Assembly: GCF_016918075.2 (NCBI RefSeq)
Contig: NZ_JAERPS020000013.1
Location: forward strand, 1-39,378
Direction: 5' to 3'
Origin: Rheinheimera maricola
Lineage (GTDB): Bacteria > Pseudomonadota > Gammaproteobacteria > Enterobacterales > Alteromonadaceae
DNA: 39,378 nt
In this document: one piece after another, positions 7,347 through 19,989 of the stretch
How positions within the stretch are numbered: the first letter of the stretch is position 1
Layout of the letters: each line of letters begins with the position of its first letter
Notes under the pieces: model-generated
What the model saw: the letters and a program-made list of their open reading frames with translations, nothing else
What the model was told of the DNA's origin: nothing
Database searches by the model: none
Program-made: the position numbers and the translations under genes

Positions 7347-7841
7347 ATGGCTATTAAGCTTGAAGACAAAAAAGCACTTGTTGCTGAAGTCCAGGAAGCT
7401 GCCAAAGGTGCTTTATCTGCGGTTGTCGCAGACGCTCGTGGTGTCACTGTAGGCAAAATCACTGCGCTGCGTAAGCAAGCGCGTGAAGCTGGTGTATGGA
7501 TGAAAGTTGTCCGTAATACATTGGCTCGCCGTGCAGTAGAAGGCACCGAGTTTGAGTGTCTGAACGACGTATTCGTAGGCCCGACGTTAATTGCGTTTTC
7601 TAAAGAGCACCCAGGTGCTGCAGCGCGTATCTTCAAAGATTTCGCCAAAGAGAACAAAGACTTCGAGCTTAAGGGTGCAGCGTTTAATGGCGCCACAGTG
7701 AACATTGAACTGTTAGCATCGTTACCAACATATGACGAAGCAATTGCACGTTTAATGAGCACCATGAAAGAGGCAGCAGCCGGCAAACTTGTACGTACAA
7801 TTGCCGCGGTTCGCGACCAAAAACAAGAGCAAGCCGCGTAA
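7347..7841 (+). CDS. rplJ: 50S ribosomal protein L10
   Basis: L10 anchors the L7/L12 dimers to the ribosome and, in complex with them, represses its own mRNA. The 164-residue product (E. coli 165) has the N-terminal rRNA-binding domain ([29 protein letters not shown]) and a C-terminal helix for L7/L12 binding. The ATG at 7347 is preceded by AGGAG about 10 bases upstream. rplL follows after 63 bases containing the short palindrome GGGACAAGTCCC. Confidence 0.98.
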   Translation: MAIKLEDKKALVAEVQEAAKGALSAVVADARGVTVGKITALRKQAREAGVWMKVVRNTLARRAVEGTEFECLNDVFVGPTLIAFSKEHPGAAARIFKDFAKENKDFELKGAAFNGATVNIELLASLPTYDEAIARLMSTMKEAAAGKLVRTIAAVRDQKQEQAA

Positions 7842-7904
7842 TTTTACGCTTGGTTTGAAGTAGAGTTTAATCGGGACAAGTCCCCTAATTTAGGAATCTG
7901 AGCA

Positions 7905-8270
7905 ATGTCAGTGACTAAAGATCAAATCTTAGATGCTATCGCAGCAATGTCTGTTATGGACGTAGTTGAGTTAGTAACTGCAATGGAAGAAAAATTCGGT
8001 GTGTCTGCAGCTGCTGCTGTAGCTGTAGCTGCAGGTCCTGCTGCTGCTGCTGAAGAGCAAACTGAATTCAACGTAATTCTGGCCGGTATCGGCGCGAACA
8101 AAGTTGCTGTTATCAAAGCAGTACGTGGCGCGACCGGTTTAGGTCTGAAAGAAGCGAAAGACTTGGTTGAATCAGCTCCTGCTGCAATCAAAGAAGGCGT
8201 TTCTAAAGCAGAAGCAGAAGCTCTTAAGAAAGAACTTGAAGAAGCTGGTGCATCTGTTGAAGTTAAATAA
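7905..8270 (+). CDS. rplL: 50S ribosomal protein L7/L12
   Basis: Multicopy stalk protein that recruits and stimulates the translational GTPases. The 121-residue, acidic product has the N-terminal dimerisation domain (about 1-33), an Ala/Val-rich flexible hinge (about 34-52), and the C-terminal factor-binding domain with [26 protein letters not shown]. Codon choice is strongly biased, as expected for the most abundant ribosomal protein. Its stop lies inside the first of three hairpins that precede rpoB. Confidence 0.98.
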   Translation: MSVTKDQILDAIAAMSVMDVVELVTAMEEKFGVSAAAAVAVAAGPAAAAEEQTEFNVILAGIGANKVAVIKAVRGATGLGLKEAKDLVESAPAAIKEGVSKAEAEALKKELEEAGASVEVK

Positions 8271-8307
8271 TCCGGCTTATACCGGATTATTCGCCTGAAA
8301 TTCAGGC
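8266..8307 (+). promoter_or_regulatory. Two tandem hairpins at the rplL 3' end
   Basis: AATAATCCGG (8266-8275) / CCGGATTATT (8282-8291) is a perfect 10-bp stem containing the rplL stop codon; GCCTGA (8293-8298) / TCAGGC (8302-8307) follows at once. In E. coli the rplL-rpoB spacer holds an RNase III processing site and a partial attenuator; these stems are candidates for the processing or stability element. Confidence 0.6.
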
Positions 8308-8309
8308 TG

Positions 8310-8340
8310 GGCTGGTGATGAATTAATCACCGGCCTTTTT
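8310..8340 (+). terminator. Attenuator/terminator between rplL and rpoB
   Basis: GGCTGGTGAT (8310-8319) pairs over 10 bp, with one G-T wobble, with ATCACCGGCC (8326-8335) and is followed by TTTTT. No good promoter is visible between it and rpoB, so it must be leaky. This matches the partial terminator in E. coli that sets the lower output of rpoBC relative to rplJL. Confidence 0.8.
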
Positions 8341-8444
8341 GCGCTGTGGGACAATGATTTCCCCACCCCTGTTGATACTATGGCTGGTATCAAAGCGACC
8401 TGTAATGGGTTGTCGGGAAAAAAATCAGCAAGCTGAGGAACCCC

Positions 8445-11400
8445 ATGACTTACTCTTATTCTGAGAAGAAACGTATCCGTAAGGACTTCGGCAAACGTCC
8501 GGAAGTATTGGATGTGCCATACCTGTTGTCGATTCAAATCGAATCGTTCAGCAAATTTATTGAGCCTGATCCGGAAGGCGGTTACGGTTTAGAAGCCGCA
8601 TTCCGCTCTGTATTCCCTATTAAAAGCTACTCAGGCAGCGCGGAATTGCAGTACGTTAGCTACCGCATCGGGGAACCTGTATTTGACGTAAAAGAATGTC
8701 AAATCCGCGGTGTTACATACTCAGCTCCATTACGCGTTAAATTGCGTATGGTGTTATTCGACAAAGAAGCACCAGGCACGATCAAAGACATCCGTGAACA
8801 AGAAGTTTACATGGGCGAAATCCCATTGATGACTGAAAACGGTACCTTTGTGATCAACGGTACTGAGCGCGTTATCGTTTCTCAGTTACACCGCAGCCCG
8901 GGCGTGTTCTTTGATCACGATCGTGGCAAAACCCACTCATCAGGCAAAGTACTGTATAACGCCCGCGTTATTCCTTACCGTGGTTCCTGGTTAGATTTTG
9001 AATTCGATGCCAAAGACAACCTGTTTGTGCGTATTGACCGTCGCCGTAAATTGCCGGCTACCATTTTGCTGCGCGCATTGGAATTTAGCACCGAAGATAT
9101 TCTGAGCATTTTCTTTGAAAGTACTCAATTTGAAATCAAAGACGGCAAACTATTAATGGCCGTTGTGGCTAACCGTTTACGTGGTGAAACTGCTGCTTTT
9201 GATATCAAAGACAACGATGGCGAAGTCATAGTAGAACAAGGCCGTCGTATTACTGCACGTCACGTGCGTCAGCTGGAAAAAACCGGCATGACCATGATGG
9301 AAGTACCGCATGAGTATGTGGTAGGCCGTGTGCTGGCTAAAAATTATGCTGACCGTTCAACCGGAGAGATTATTGCCGAGGCGAACGCAGAGCTCACACT
9401 GGAGCTGTTGGCAAAACTGGCTAAGGCCGGTTATGAGAGTTTTGAAACTCTATATATTAACGACTTGGACCAAGGCTCTTATGTCTCTGAGACCATTCGT
9501 ATTGACCCAAGCAGCAACCGTATGGAAGCGCTGGTAGAAATTTATCGTATGATGCGCCCTGGTGAACCACCAACGCGTGATGCGGCTGAAACCTTATTTG
9601 AAAACTTGTTCTTCTCAGAAGACCGTTACGATTTATCAACGGTTGGCCGGATGAAGTTCAACCGTCGGGTTAACTTTGAAGAGGGCGTCGGTAGCGGCGT
9701 ACTGAGCAAAGAAGACATTCTGGCGGTAATGAAAGTATTGATCGACATCCGTAACGGTAAAGGCGAAGTGGACGATATAGACCACTTAGGTAACCGTCGT
9801 ATCCGTTCTGTTGGCGAAATGGCTGAAAACCAATTCCGTGTTGGCTTAGTACGTGTTGAACGTGCAGTAAAAGAGCGTCTGTCGCTGGGCGATTTAGATG
9901 CGGTAATGCCACAGGATCTGATTAATGCCAAGCCAATTTCAGCTGCGGTTAAAGAGTTCTTTGGCTCAAGCCAGCTGTCACAGTTTATGGATCAGAACAA
10001 CCCGTTGTCAGAAGTGACGCACAAGCGTCGTATTTCTGCTTTAGGCCCCGGCGGTTTAACGCGTGAGCGTGCCGGTTTCGAAGTACGTGACGTACACCCG
10101 ACACACTATGGCCGTGTATGTCCAATCGAAACACCTGAAGGTCCAAACATCGGTTTGATTAACTCGCTGTCTATGTTTGCTCAGACTAACGAGTATGGTT
10201 TCCTTGAAACACCGTACCGTCGGATTGAAGATGGCGTGGTTACCGACGAAGTGGACTTCCTGTCAGCCATCGAGGAAGGCAACTTTGTTATCGCTCAAGC
10301 CAACGCTGAACTGAATGCTGAAAACCGTTTATCAGAAGAATTAGTGCCTTGTCGTTACAAGAACGAATTCACTCTGATGCCAGCCGACAAAGTTCAGTAT
10401 ATGGACGTTGCACCACAGCAGATCGTATCGGTTGCTGCGGCGTTGATCCCGTTCTTGGAACACGATGATGCTAACCGGGCACTGATGGGCTCGAACATGC
10501 AACGTCAAGCTGTACCTACGCTGCGCGCTGATAAGCCGCTGGTGGGTACCGGTATTGAACGTGTGGTTGCCAAAGACTCTGGTGTTACCGTGGTAGCTAA
10601 ACGTGGCGGCGTGATTGATTACGTTGATGCTAGTCGTATTGTTATCAAGGTTAACGAAGAAGAGATGGTCGCTGGTGAAGCAGGTATCGACATCTACAAC
10701 CTGACCAAATACACCCGTTCTAACCAGAATACCTGTATTAATCAGCGTCCTTGCGTTAACCATGGCGAGCCAATCGAACGTGGTGATGTATTGGCAGATG
10801 GCCCGTCTACCGACTTAGGTGAACTGGCGTTAGGTCAAAACTTACGCGTCGCGTTTATGCCGTGGAACGGTTACAACTTCGAAGATTCGATTTTGTTATC
10901 TGAGCGTCTGGTACAGGAAGACCGTTTAACCACTATTCATATTCAGGAACTAAGCTGTATTGCCCGCGATACCAAGCTGGGTGCTGAAGAGATCACTGGT
11001 GATATTCCAAACGTAGGCGAATCTGCTCTGTCCAAACTGGATGAAGCCGGTATCGTTTACATTGGTGCTGAAGTGAAAGGTGGCGACATTCTGGTTGGTA
11101 AGGTTACGCCAAAAGGCGAAAGCCAGCTAACACCAGAAGAAAAATTGTTACGTGCTATTTTCGGTGAAAAAGCGTCTGATGTTAAAGATACTTCATTGCG
11201 GGTACCAAACTCAGTAACAGGTACTGTTATTGACGTGCAGGTATTTACCCGTGATGGCGTAGAGAAAGACAAGCGTGCGCGTGAAATCGAGGAAATGGAA
11301 GTCAAACAGGCGAAGAAGGACCTGAATGAAGAATTCCGTATCCTCGAGGCCGGTATTTTTGATCGTGCCCGTAACCTGTTGGAACAAAGCGGTGTTGACC

Positions 11401-12470
11401 GTGCCAAGCTGGATACGATGAAAGGCGATGCGCTGTTTAATCAGAGCCTAAGCGACGAAGACAAGCAAAACGATCTGGAACAGTTGGCAACCCAGTACGA
11501 AGAAATTCGTGTTGAGTATGACAAAAAGTTCGAAGCTAAGCGCCGCAAAATCATCCAGGGTGATGATTTAGCACCAGGCGTATTGAAGATTGTTAAAGTC
11601 TATCTGGCAGTAAAACGCCGCATCCAGCCGGGTGATAAAATGGCCGGCCGTCACGGTAACAAGGGTGTTATCTCAACTATCGTTCCGGTAGAAGATATGC
11701 CCTATGACGAACACGGCAAGCCGGTCGATATCGTGCTGAACCCGCTTGGCGTACCGTCACGGATGAACATTGGTCAGATTTTGGAAACTCACCTGGGCCT
11801 AGCTGCCCGTGGTATCGGTGACAAAATCGACGCCATGATCAAAGAGCATAAAGAAACGGCTGAAATCCGTGCCTTCCTGAAAAAAGTGTATGAACTGGGT
11901 GAATCTCGTCAGAACGTAGATATTGAAAGCTTTACTGATGACGAAATTCGTCGTTTAGCACAAAACCTGCGTAAAGGCTTACCGGTAGCAACACCGGTAT
12001 TCGATGGCGCGAAAGAGTCTGAAATCAAGCAGTTGCTTGAGCTTGGTGACTTACCGTCAAGCGGTCAGATCACATTGTATGATGGTCGTACTGGTAATAC
12101 CTTCGAGCGTAAGGTTACCGTAGGTTACATGTACATGCTGAAACTGAACCACTTAGTAGACGATAAGATGCACGCGCGTTCTACCGGTTCTTACAGCTTA
12201 GTAACGCAACAGCCGCTGGGTGGTAAAGCTCAGTTCGGTGGTCAGCGTTTCGGTGAGATGGAAGTGTGGGCACTGGAAGCATACGGTGCAGCGTACACGC
12301 TGCAGGAAATGCTTACCGTTAAGTCGGACGACGTTAACGGCCGTACCAAGATGTATAAAAACATCGTTGACGGTGACCACAGAATGGAACCTGGTATGCC
12401 AGAATCTTTCAACGTATTGATGAAAGAGATCCGTTCGCTCGGTATTAACATCGAATTGGAAGAGGAATAA
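8445..12470 (+). CDS. rpoB: DNA-directed RNA polymerase beta subunit
   Basis: Catalytic beta subunit of RNA polymerase. The 1341-residue product is one residue shorter than E. coli RpoB and collinear with it. It shows the rifampicin-pocket region (about 505-575: [31 protein letters not shown], with no known resistance substitution seen by eye), the [16 protein letters not shown] fork region, the [10 protein letters not shown] active-site segment, [10 protein letters not shown], and the C-terminal [26 protein letters not shown] that pairs with beta'. The ATG at 8445 follows TGAGGA. Upstream spacer 8341-8444 also holds the 7-bp inverted repeat TTGATAC / GTATCAA (8372-8393), function unknown. 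Confidence 0.99.
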   Translation: MTYSYSEKKRIRKDFGKRPEVLDVPYLLSIQIESFSKFIEPDPEGGYGLEAAFRSVFPIKSYSGSAELQYVSYRIGEPVFDVKECQIRGVTYSAPLRVKLRMVLFDKEAPGTIKDIREQEVYMGEIPLMTENGTFVINGTERVIVSQLHRSPGVFFDHDRGKTHSSGKVLYNARVIPYRGSWLDFEFDAKDNLFVRIDRRRKLPATILLRALEFSTEDILSIFFESTQFEIKDGKLLMAVVANRLRGETAAFDIKDNDGEVIVEQGRRITARHVRQLEKTGMTMMEVPHEYVVGRVLAKNYADRSTGEIIAEANAELTLELLAKLAKAGYESFETLYINDLDQGSYVSETIRIDPSSNRMEALVEIYRMMRPGEPPTRDAAETLFENLFFSEDRYDLSTVGRMKFNRRVNFEEGVGSGVLSKEDILAVMKVLIDIRNGKGEVDDIDHLGNRRIRSVGEMAENQFRVGLVRVERAVKERLSLGDLDAVMPQDLINAKPISAAVKEFFGSSQLSQFMDQNNPLSEVTHKRRISALGPGGLTRERAGFEVRDVHPTHYGRVCPIETPEGPNIGLINSLSMFAQTNEYGFLETPYRRIEDGVVTDEVDFLSAIEEGNFVIAQANAELNAENRLSEELVPCRYKNEFTLMPADKVQYMDVAPQQIVSVAAALIPFLEHDDANRALMGSNMQRQAVPTLRADKPLVGTGIERVVAKDSGVTVVAKRGGVIDYVDASRIVIKVNEEEMVAGEAGIDIYNLTKYTRSNQNTCINQRPCVNHGEPIERGDVLADGPSTDLGELALGQNLRVAFMPWNGYNFEDSILLSERLVQEDRLTTIHIQELSCIARDTKLGAEEITGDIPNVGESALSKLDEAGIVYIGAEVKGGDILVGKVTPKGESQLTPEEKLLRAIFGEKASDVKDTSLRVPNSVTGTVIDVQVFTRDGVEKDKRAREIEEMEVKQAKKDLNEEFRILEAGIFDRARNLLEQSGVDRAKLDTMKGDALFNQSLSDEDKQNDLEQLATQYEEIRVEYDKKFEAKRRKIIQGDDLAPGVLKIVKVYLAVKRRIQPGDKMAGRHGNKGVISTIVPVEDMPYDEHGKPVDIVLNPLGVPSRMNIGQILETHLGLAARGIGDKIDAMIKEHKETAEIRAFLKKVYELGESRQNVDIESFTDDEIRRLAQNLRKGLPVATPVFDGAKESEIKQLLELGDLPSSGQITLYDGRTGNTFERKVTVGYMYMLKLNHLVDDKMHARSTGSYSLVTQQPLGGKAQFGGQRFGEMEVWALEAYGAAYTLQEMLTVKSDDVNGRTKMYKNIVDGDHRMEPGMPESFNVLMKEIRSLGINIELEEE

Positions 12471-12535
12471 ACCGACGTTAAGTTGGGGGGCAGTTTACTG
12501 CCCCATTCCGGTTTACCTCTTACAGGAGAGCTAAG

Positions 12536-15500
12536 GTGAAAGATTTATTAAAGTTTCTGAAACAACAAACTAAGACCGAAGAGTTTGATGTTATCCGTAT
12601 CGGTTTATCTTCGCCGGACATGATCCGTTCATGGTCCTTTGGTGAAGTGAAAAAGCCAGAAACGATCAACTACCGTACCTTTAAACCCGAGCGTGACGGT
12701 TTATTCTGCGCCCGTATTTTTGGCCCGGTAAAAGATTACGAGTGTCTGTGTGGTAAGTACAAGCGCTTAAAGCACCGTGGTGTGATCTGTGAAAAATGTG
12801 GGGTTGAAGTTACCTTAACCAAGGTACGTCGTGAGCGTATGGGCCACATTGAGCTGGCCAGCCCAACGGCCCACATTTGGTTCTTAAAATCACTGCCAAG
12901 CCGTATCGGTTTGCTGTTAGATATGACACTGCGCGACATCGAGCGCGTGCTGTATTTTGAAAGCTATGTAGTAACAGAGCCAGGTATGACTTCGTTAGAA
13001 CGTCGTCAAATGCTGACTGAAGAAGAATACCTTGACGTGCTGGAAGAGCATGGCGATGAGTTCGAAGCCAAAATGGGTGCCGAAGCAATTCTGGATATCT
13101 TAAAAGGCATTGAGCTGGCGACAGAAATCAAGCAAATGCGTGAAGAGCTGCCAACCATCAACTCTGAAACCAAGCGTAAGAAAATCAGCAAGCGTCTGAA
13201 ACTGATGGAAGCCTTCCACACTTCTGGTAATAAGCCGGAGTGGATGATTATGACAGTGCTACCGGTACTGCCGCCGGATTTACGTCCGTTGGTACCACTG
13301 GACGGCGGCCGTTTTGCTACCTCAGACTTGAACGATTTATATCGTCGCGTGATCAACCGTAACAACCGTCTGAAGCGTCTGCTAGATTTATCTGCGCCTG
13401 ACATTATCGTACGCAACGAAAAGCGTATGTTACAAGAAGCTGTAGATGCGCTGTTAGACAACGGTCGTCGTGGCCGTGCCATTACCGGTTCTAACAAACG
13501 CCCACTGAAATCTTTGGCCGATATGATCAAAGGTAAGCAAGGTCGTTTCCGTCAGAACTTGTTAGGTAAGCGTGTTGACTACTCTGGCCGTTCGGTTATT
13601 ACCGTAGGTCCAACACTGCGTTTACACCAGTGTGGTCTGCCGAAGAAAATGGCACTGGAATTGTTTAAACCCTTTATCTATGGCAAGCTCGAAGCACGTG
13701 GTTTAGCCACTACCATCAAAGCTGCCAAGAAAATGGTTGAGCGTGAAGAAGGTGCAGTATGGGACGTTTTAGACGAAGTAATACGTGAACATCCAGTACT
13801 ATTAAACCGTGCACCAACACTGCACCGTTTAGGTATTCAGGCGTTTGAACCGGTTCTTATCGAAGGTAAAGCTATCCAGTTGCACCCATTGGTGTGTGCG
13901 GCCTACAACGCCGACTTCGACGGTGACCAAATGGCAGTACACGTGCCGTTAACCATCGAAGCGCAGTTAGAAGCTCGTGCATTGATGATGTCGACCAATA
14001 ACGTTCTGTCACCTGCAAATGGCGAGCCTATCATCGTACCTTCACAGGACGTTGTATTGGGTTTGTACTACATGACACGTGATGCAGTAAACGCCAAAGG
14101 CGAAGGCATGATGTTCAAGAGTGCGAAAGAAGCTGAAAAAGCCTTCCGCGCAGACTGTGCCAGCCTGCACGCTAAAGTAAAAGTGCGTATTACTGAAGTA
14201 GAATTTGCTGAAGATGGTACTCGTACTGAGACTACAGCCGTTCGTGATACCACTGTTGGTCGTGCAATTCTTTATTCTATTTTGCCAGAAGGCTTAGCCT
14301 TTGATTCAATCAACCTGGCGATGGGTAAGAAACAAATTTCACGCTTATTAAACGGTGCATATCGTCGTATCGGTTTGAAGAAAACTGTTATTCTAGCAGA
14401 CCAAATCATGTATACCGGCTTCCATTACGCTATGTTATCAGGCGTATCGGTTGGTATTAACGATATGGTTATCCCGGCTGCAAAAACTGAAATCATCGAC
14501 GCAGCTGAAGCTGAAGTAGCCGAGATCCAGGATCAATTCCAACAAGGTCTGGTTACCGCCGGTGAAAAGTACAACAAAGTTATCGATATCTGGTCTACCG
14601 CCAACGAAGTGTTATCTAAGGCGATGATGGACAACCTGTCAAAAGAAGATGTGGTTGACCGTGACGGTAATACTGTTCAGCAGCAGTCATTTAACTCTGT
14701 TTATATGATGGCCGACTCTGGCGCGCGGGGCTCTCCTGCGCAGATCCGTCAGCTTGCAGCGATGCGTGGTCTGATGGCAAAACCAGATGGTTCTATCATC
14801 GAAACGCCAATCACGGCGAACTTCCGTGAAGGCTTAAGCGTATTACAGTACTTCATCTCTACTCACGGTGCGCGTAAAGGTTTGGCCGATACTGCACTTA
14901 AAACAGCTAACTCAGGTTATTTGACTCGCCGTCTGGTAGATGTAGCACAAGATCTGGTTGTTACTGAGCACGATTGTGGTTCCGACCAGGGCATTATCAT
15001 GAAACCGCTGATTGAAGGTGGTGATGTGGTAGAAGGTCTGCGTGAGCGGGTTCTGGGCCGTGTGGTTATCGGTGATGTGGTGTCACCCACAAACGGCGAA
15101 GTGCTGGTTGCTGATGGCACTATGCTAGACGAGCAATTATGTGATGCGTTAGAGCAAAATTCTATCGATGAAGTACACGTACGTTCGGTAATTACCTGTA
15201 AAACCGACTTTGGTGTATGTGCCAAATGTTATGGTCGTGACTTAGCACGTGGTCACCTGATCAACGCTGGCGAGGCAGTGGGTGTTATTGCTGCTCAGTC
15301 AATCGGTGAGCCGGGTACACAGCTGACGATGCGTACTTTCCACATCGGTGGTGCGGCTTCACGGGCTTCTGCAGAAAACAGCGTACAGGTTAAAACTGCC
15401 GGTACTTTGAAACTGCAAAACGCCAAGTTTGTGCGTAATGCCGATAACAAAATCGTTATTACCTCACGCTCTGCTGAGGTCACCGTGTTTGACGAGCTGG

Positions 15501-16717
15501 GTCGCGAGAAAGAGCGTTATAAACTGCCGTACGGTTCAATCCTGACGACGGACGATAACGCCAAGATAGCAGCTGGCCAAATTGTGGCGAACTGGGATCC
15601 GCACTCACACCCAATCATTGTTGAGCGTGGTGCCAAGGTTAATCACAGTGACGTTGATGATACCAACACCGAAGTACAAACGGATGAGCTAACCGGCTTA
15701 ACCCGTACCGTAGTTAAAGACTTGGCTAAGGCTAACGCTAAAGAGCCAAAACTTATCCTGACTATGGATGACGGCGCGTTGCAGGAAATTCGTTTACCAA
15801 GCTTTACCACTATCGAAGTAACCGATGGTGCGACCGTTAAATCGGGTGAAGTATTAGCGCGTATTCCGCAGGAAAGCTCGAAAACACGCGACATCACCGG
15901 TGGTCTGCCGCGCGTTGCTGACTTGTTCGAAGCGCGGAAGCCAAAAGATCCAGCCATCCTGGCCGAAATCTCTGGTGTGATCAGCTTTGGTAAAGAGACA
16001 AAAGGCAAGCGTCGTTTGTTAATTACGCCAGAGCAGGGTGATGTGCATGAAGAGATGATCCAGAAATGGCGTCAGGTCAATGTGTTTGAGGGTGAGCGCA
16101 TTGAGAAAGGCGAAGTAATCTCTGAAGGCCCAGAGTCAGCACATGATATTCTGCGTCTGCGTGGCGTACACCATGTTGCAAGCTACATTGTGAACGAAGT
16201 GCAAGACGTATACCGTTTACAGGGCGTTAAGATCAACGATAAGCACATCGAGACCATTATTCGTCAGATGTTGCGTAAGTGCTTAATCACTCACCCTGGC
16301 GACAGTGAGTTCTTAGAAGGCGAACAGGCTGAAGTGGCGCGCGTGAACATCGCAAACCGTGACCTGGAAGCTGCTGGCAAAATGCCAGCACAGTATGAGC
16401 GTTCATTGCTGGGTATTACCAAGGCGTCATTGTCGACTGACTCGTTCATCTCGGCAGCCTCGTTCCAGGAAACGACTCGTGTTCTGACTGAAGCCGCTGT
16501 TGGTGGCAAGATTGACGAACTGCGCGGTCTGAAAGAAAACGTTATTGTCGGCCGTTTGATCCCGGCAGGTACAGGTTTTGCGTATCACCAAAATCGTATC
16601 CGTCAGCGTCAACGTGGCGGCAATGCCGAAGTTGTTGAACCGGCAATGAGTTCAGAAATGGCAGAGCAGGCATTGTCTGATGCACTGAATATGGACTTAT
16701 CCGGCAACGACGAGTAA
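12536..16717 (+). CDS. rpoC: DNA-directed RNA polymerase beta' subunit
   Basis: Catalytic beta' subunit. The 1393-residue product (E. coli 1407) begins with GTG, as E. coli rpoC does, after AGGAGAG. Visible elements: zinc site 1 ([20 protein letters not shown], about 69-88), the Mg-binding NADFDGD with Asp460, Asp462 and Asp464, trigger-loop region near [19 protein letters not shown], and zinc site 2 cysteines (EHDCGSD and [11 protein letters not shown]). A hairpin GGGGCAG / CTGCCCC (12487-12504) sits in the 65-base spacer from rpoB. Expressed with rpoB so that the two subunits are made in balance. Confidence 0.99.
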   Translation: MKDLLKFLKQQTKTEEFDVIRIGLSSPDMIRSWSFGEVKKPETINYRTFKPERDGLFCARIFGPVKDYECLCGKYKRLKHRGVICEKCGVEVTLTKVRRERMGHIELASPTAHIWFLKSLPSRIGLLLDMTLRDIERVLYFESYVVTEPGMTSLERRQMLTEEEYLDVLEEHGDEFEAKMGAEAILDILKGIELATEIKQMREELPTINSETKRKKISKRLKLMEAFHTSGNKPEWMIMTVLPVLPPDLRPLVPLDGGRFATSDLNDLYRRVINRNNRLKRLLDLSAPDIIVRNEKRMLQEAVDALLDNGRRGRAITGSNKRPLKSLADMIKGKQGRFRQNLLGKRVDYSGRSVITVGPTLRLHQCGLPKKMALELFKPFIYGKLEARGLATTIKAAKKMVEREEGAVWDVLDEVIREHPVLLNRAPTLHRLGIQAFEPVLIEGKAIQLHPLVCAAYNADFDGDQMAVHVPLTIEAQLEARALMMSTNNVLSPANGEPIIVPSQDVVLGLYYMTRDAVNAKGEGMMFKSAKEAEKAFRADCASLHAKVKVRITEVEFAEDGTRTETTAVRDTTVGRAILYSILPEGLAFDSINLAMGKKQISRLLNGAYRRIGLKKTVILADQIMYTGFHYAMLSGVSVGINDMVIPAAKTEIIDAAEAEVAEIQDQFQQGLVTAGEKYNKVIDIWSTANEVLSKAMMDNLSKEDVVDRDGNTVQQQSFNSVYMMADSGARGSPAQIRQLAAMRGLMAKPDGSIIETPITANFREGLSVLQYFISTHGARKGLADTALKTANSGYLTRRLVDVAQDLVVTEHDCGSDQGIIMKPLIEGGDVVEGLRERVLGRVVIGDVVSPTNGEVLVADGTMLDEQLCDALEQNSIDEVHVRSVITCKTDFGVCAKCYGRDLARGHLINAGEAVGVIAAQSIGEPGTQLTMRTFHIGGAASRASAENSVQVKTAGTLKLQNAKFVRNADNKIVITSRSAEVTVFDELGREKERYKLPYGSILTTDDNAKIAAGQIVANWDPHSHPIIVERGAKVNHSDVDDTNTEVQTDELTGLTRTVVKDLAKANAKEPKLILTMDDGALQEIRLPSFTTIEVTDGATVKSGEVLARIPQESSKTRDITGGLPRVADLFEARKPKDPAILAEISGVISFGKETKGKRRLLITPEQGDVHEEMIQKWRQVNVFEGERIEKGEVISEGPESAHDILRLRGVHHVASYIVNEVQDVYRLQGVKINDKHIETIIRQMLRKCLITHPGDSEFLEGEQAEVARVNIANRDLEAAGKMPAQYERSLLGITKASLSTDSFISAASFQETTRVLTEAAVGGKIDELRGLKENVIVGRLIPAGTGFAYHQNRIRQRQRGGNAEVVEPAMSSEMAEQALSDALNMDLSGNDE

Positions 16718-16730
16718 ACAAGGAAACACA

Positions 16731-16762
16731 GCTAATTGCTGCTTAAATTTGCAGCAATTGGC
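16731..16762 (+). terminator. Possible terminator hairpin after rpoC
   Basis: A 12-bp stem with one T-G wobble, GCTAATTGCTGC (16731-16742) / GCAGCAATTGGC (16751-16762), begins 14 bases after the rpoC stop. No T run follows (ATTGTTCC), so it may be a stability or Rho-linked element and not a classical terminator. Confidence 0.5.
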
Positions 16763-16770
16763 ATTGTTCC

Positions 16771-17242
<472 letters not shown>

Positions 17243-17332
17243 CGGTACTCCGTTAGTAAGGCCAAACTAAACAACTTTTTTTCTTTAATGTATTAAAAGT
17301 TTTGGAATCACCTGAAGCAATCGGAGTTACGA

Positions 17333-17803
17333 ATGCCAAGAAGACGCGTCATAGGTCAACGTAAAATTCTTCCAGATCCTAAATTCGGAAGTGAATTACT
17401 TGCCAAGTTTGTAAACGTCGTTATGGTCGACGGTAAAAAATCTACAGCCGAATCAATTGTATACGGCGCATTAGAATTAGCTGCTACCAAGTCTAAGAAA
17501 GAACATTTAGACATTTTTGAAGTAGCTCTGGACAACATTCGTCCTACAGTTGAAGTTAAATCACGCCGTGTTGGTGGTTCTACCTACCAGGTACCGTGTG
17601 AAGTACGTCCTGTACGTCGTAATGCTCTGGCCATGCGCTGGTTAGTTGAGGCTGCCCGTAAACGTGGTGAAAAATCAATGGCACAGCGTTTAGCTGGTGA
17701 AATGCTGGATGCCGTTGACAATAAAGGTTCTGCAGTGAAAAAACGTGAAGACGTGCACCGTATGGCCGAAGCTAACAAAGCGTTCGCCCATTTCCGTTGG
17801 TAA
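17333..17803 (+). CDS. rpsG: 30S ribosomal protein S7
   Basis: S7 nucleates assembly of the 30S head by binding the 3' major domain of 16S rRNA and lines the E/P sites. The 156-residue product starts [28 protein letters not shown], typical of the family. In E. coli, S7 represses the str operon at the rpsL-rpsG spacer. Here that spacer is 90 bases and holds the hairpin AACGG / CCGTT (17241-17254) and an AT-rich pairing AACTTTT / AAAAGTT (17273-17301), so similar control is plausible. Confidence 0.98.
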   Translation: MPRRRVIGQRKILPDPKFGSELLAKFVNVVMVDGKKSTAESIVYGALELAATKSKKEHLDIFEVALDNIRPTVEVKSRRVGGSTYQVPCEVRPVRRNALAMRWLVEAARKRGEKSMAQRLAGEMLDAVDNKGSAVKKREDVHRMAEANKAFAHFRW

Positions 17804-17829
17804 GCAAGTCTTAACAAGAGGATAGTATT

Positions 17830-19932
17830 GTGGCACGTACAACCCCAATAGAACGCTACCGTAACATTGGTATCTGTGCTCACGTAGACGCGGGTAAAAC
17901 CACAACTACTGAGCGCGTGCTGTTCTACACTGGTCTGTCACACAAGATTGGTGAAGTACACGATGGCGCAGCGACCATGGACTGGATGGAGCAGGAGCAG
18001 GAGCGAGGTATTACTATTACCTCGGCTGCAACTACGACATTTTGGGCTGGTATGAATGCTCAGTTTGAGCAGCATCGCGTCAATATTATTGATACACCGG
18101 GCCACGTAGACTTCACTATTGAAGTTGAGCGTTCGTTACGGGTATTAGATGGTGCTGTCGTGGTGTTGTGTGGGTCATCAGGGGTACAGCCGCAAACGGA
18201 AACTGTATGGCGTCAGGCCAACAAGTATGAAGTGCCGCGGATGATCTTCGTTAATAAAATGGACCGCACAGGCGCCAATTTTTTACGCGTCGTAAAGCAA
18301 GCGCAAACCCGTCTTAACAGCACCATAGTTCCAATTCAGTTGCCAATAGGTGCTGAAGACGACTTTGCTGGTGTTGTTGATCTGATTAAGATGAAAGCCA
18401 TTAACTGGAATATGGAAGACCAGGGGATGACATTTACTTATGAAGAGATCCCTGCTGATATGGTAGAAGATTGTCAGTTGTGGCGGCAAAATTTGATCGA
18501 AGCTGCAGCGGAAGCTAGCGAAGAGATGATGGAACGCTATTTAGAGGGCGGTGAATTCAGTGAAGCTGAAATTAAAGCGGCACTGCGTCAGCTAACTTTA
18601 CGCAACGAAGCCGTTGTTGTGTTGTGTGGTTCTGCATTTAAGAACAAAGGTGTACAGGCTGTACTGGATGCGGTAATTGAATATTTACCTTCGCCAACCG
18701 AAGTTAAGGCGATTACCGGTATCAATGAAGATGAGTCTGAAGGTGAGCGTCACTCAAGTGATGAAGAGCCTTTTTCAGCATTGGCGTTTAAAATTGCAAC
18801 TGACCCCTTTGTGGGTACGTTAACTTTTTTCCGGGTTTATTCTGGTGTAATCAACTCTGGTGATACCGTATATAATCCCATTAAAATGAAAAAAGAACGT
18901 ATTGGTCGTATCGTGCAGATGCACGCTAACAACCGTCAGGAAATTAAAGAAGTACGTGCCGGTGATATTGCCGCAGGTATCGGTTTTAAAGACGTAACAA
19001 CAGGTGACACTTTATGTTCACCTGAGCATGTGATTACACTAGAGCGCATGGAATTTCCGGAGCCAGTAATCTCAGTTGCCGTCGAGCCGAAGACCAAAGC
19101 TGATCAGGAAAAAATGGGTGTCGCGCTGGGTAAACTGGCCGCAGAGGATCCGTCCTTCCGAGTGCATACTGACGAGGAAACCGGCCAGACGATTATCTCT
19201 GGTATGGGCGAATTACACTTGGACATTATCGTTGATCGTATGCGTCGTGAGTTTAAGGTTGAAGCTAATGTGGGTAAGCCACAGGTTTCTTATCGCGAAA
19301 CTCTGCGTGCGGCCACTGAAGTAGAAGGTAAGTTTGTCCGTCAGTCTGGTGGTCGGGGTCAGTTTGGCCATTGTTGGCTGAAAATTGAACCGCAAGAAGA
19401 AGGCGCTGGTTATCAGTTTGTGAATGCAGTAATAGGCGGTGTGATTCCGAAGGAATATATTCCGGCTATTGATAAAGGTATTCAGGAGCAAATGAAAAAC
19501 GGCGTGCTTGCTGGTTACCCGGTAATTGACGTTAAAGTTACAGTGTTTGACGGTTCGTACCACGATGTTGACTCAAATGAAATGGCGTTTAAAATCGCTG
19601 CGTCAATGGGCTTCAAGAAAGGTGCACTGCAAGCCAAGCCGGTCATTCTTGAACCGATTATGAAAGTTGAGGTGGTAACACCGGAAGACTTTATGGGTGA
19701 TATCGTCGGTGATTTAAATCGTCGTCGCGGTATTATCAACGGTATGGAAGATGCACCTGGTGGTATCAAAATCGTTGATGCGCATGTGCCGCTATCTGAA
19801 ATGTTTGGTTATGCAACCAACATGCGTTCGTTAAGTCAGGGTCGCGCCTCATACTCAATGGAACCATTGAACTATGCGGAAGCTCCTAGTAACGTAACAG
19901 AAGCTATCATTGCTGCGCGTAGAGCATATTAA
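17830..19932 (+). CDS. fusA: Elongation factor G
   Basis: GTPase that drives translocation of mRNA and tRNAs and, with RRF, ribosome recycling. The 700-residue product has [13 protein letters not shown] (P-loop, about 17-29), [11 protein letters not shown] (switch I), DTPGHVDFT (about 88-96) and NKMD (about 142-145), then domains II-V with the domain IV sequence [15 protein letters not shown]. The domain IV sequence is of the Shewanella/Pseudomonas kind and differs from the E. coli one. It starts with GTG at 17830 after AGAGGAT, 26 bases from rpsG. Confidence 0.98.
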   Translation: MARTTPIERYRNIGICAHVDAGKTTTTERVLFYTGLSHKIGEVHDGAATMDWMEQEQERGITITSAATTTFWAGMNAQFEQHRVNIIDTPGHVDFTIEVERSLRVLDGAVVVLCGSSGVQPQTETVWRQANKYEVPRMIFVNKMDRTGANFLRVVKQAQTRLNSTIVPIQLPIGAEDDFAGVVDLIKMKAINWNMEDQGMTFTYEEIPADMVEDCQLWRQNLIEAAAEASEEMMERYLEGGEFSEAEIKAALRQLTLRNEAVVVLCGSAFKNKGVQAVLDAVIEYLPSPTEVKAITGINEDESEGERHSSDEEPFSALAFKIATDPFVGTLTFFRVYSGVINSGDTVYNPIKMKKERIGRIVQMHANNRQEIKEVRAGDIAAGIGFKDVTTGDTLCSPEHVITLERMEFPEPVISVAVEPKTKADQEKMGVALGKLAAEDPSFRVHTDEETGQTIISGMGELHLDIIVDRMRREFKVEANVGKPQVSYRETLRAATEVEGKFVRQSGGRGQFGHCWLKIEPQEEGAGYQFVNAVIGGVIPKEYIPAIDKGIQEQMKNGVLAGYPVIDVKVTVFDGSYHDVDSNEMAFKIAASMGFKKGALQAKPVILEPIMKVEVVTPEDFMGDIVGDLNRRRGIINGMEDAPGGIKIVDAHVPLSEMFGYATNMRSLSQGRASYSMEPLNYAEAPSNVTEAIIAARRAY

Positions 19933-19945
19933 TAACTTAAAGTAT

Positions 19946-19963
19946 GGCCTGCTAAGGCAGGCC
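19946..19963 (+). repeat. Hairpin between fusA and the second tuf gene
   Basis: Perfect 7-bp stem GGCCTGC / GCAGGCC with a TAAG loop and no T run after it. It may adjust readthrough, stability or processing between fusA and tuf. Confidence 0.6.
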
Positions 19964-19989
19964 GCAATTAAATAAAGAAGGGTCTATTC

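Noticed and set aside
8372..8406. Separate rpoB promoter TTGATA...TGTAAT
   Set aside because: The spacing is 23 bases, too long for sigma-70; the TTGATA is better explained as an arm of an inverted repeat.
10341..10763. Minus-strand frame of 140 codons inside rpoB
   Set aside because: It lies wholly opposite a highly conserved gene, has no ribosome binding site and resembles no family. Several similar antisense frames over rpoB, rpoC, rpsL and others were set aside for the same reason.
17830..19932. fusA as a horizontally acquired or hybrid gene because domain IV differs from E. coli
   Set aside because: The sequence agrees with the usual EF-G of Shewanella and Pseudomonas type throughout, so vertical inheritance is enough.
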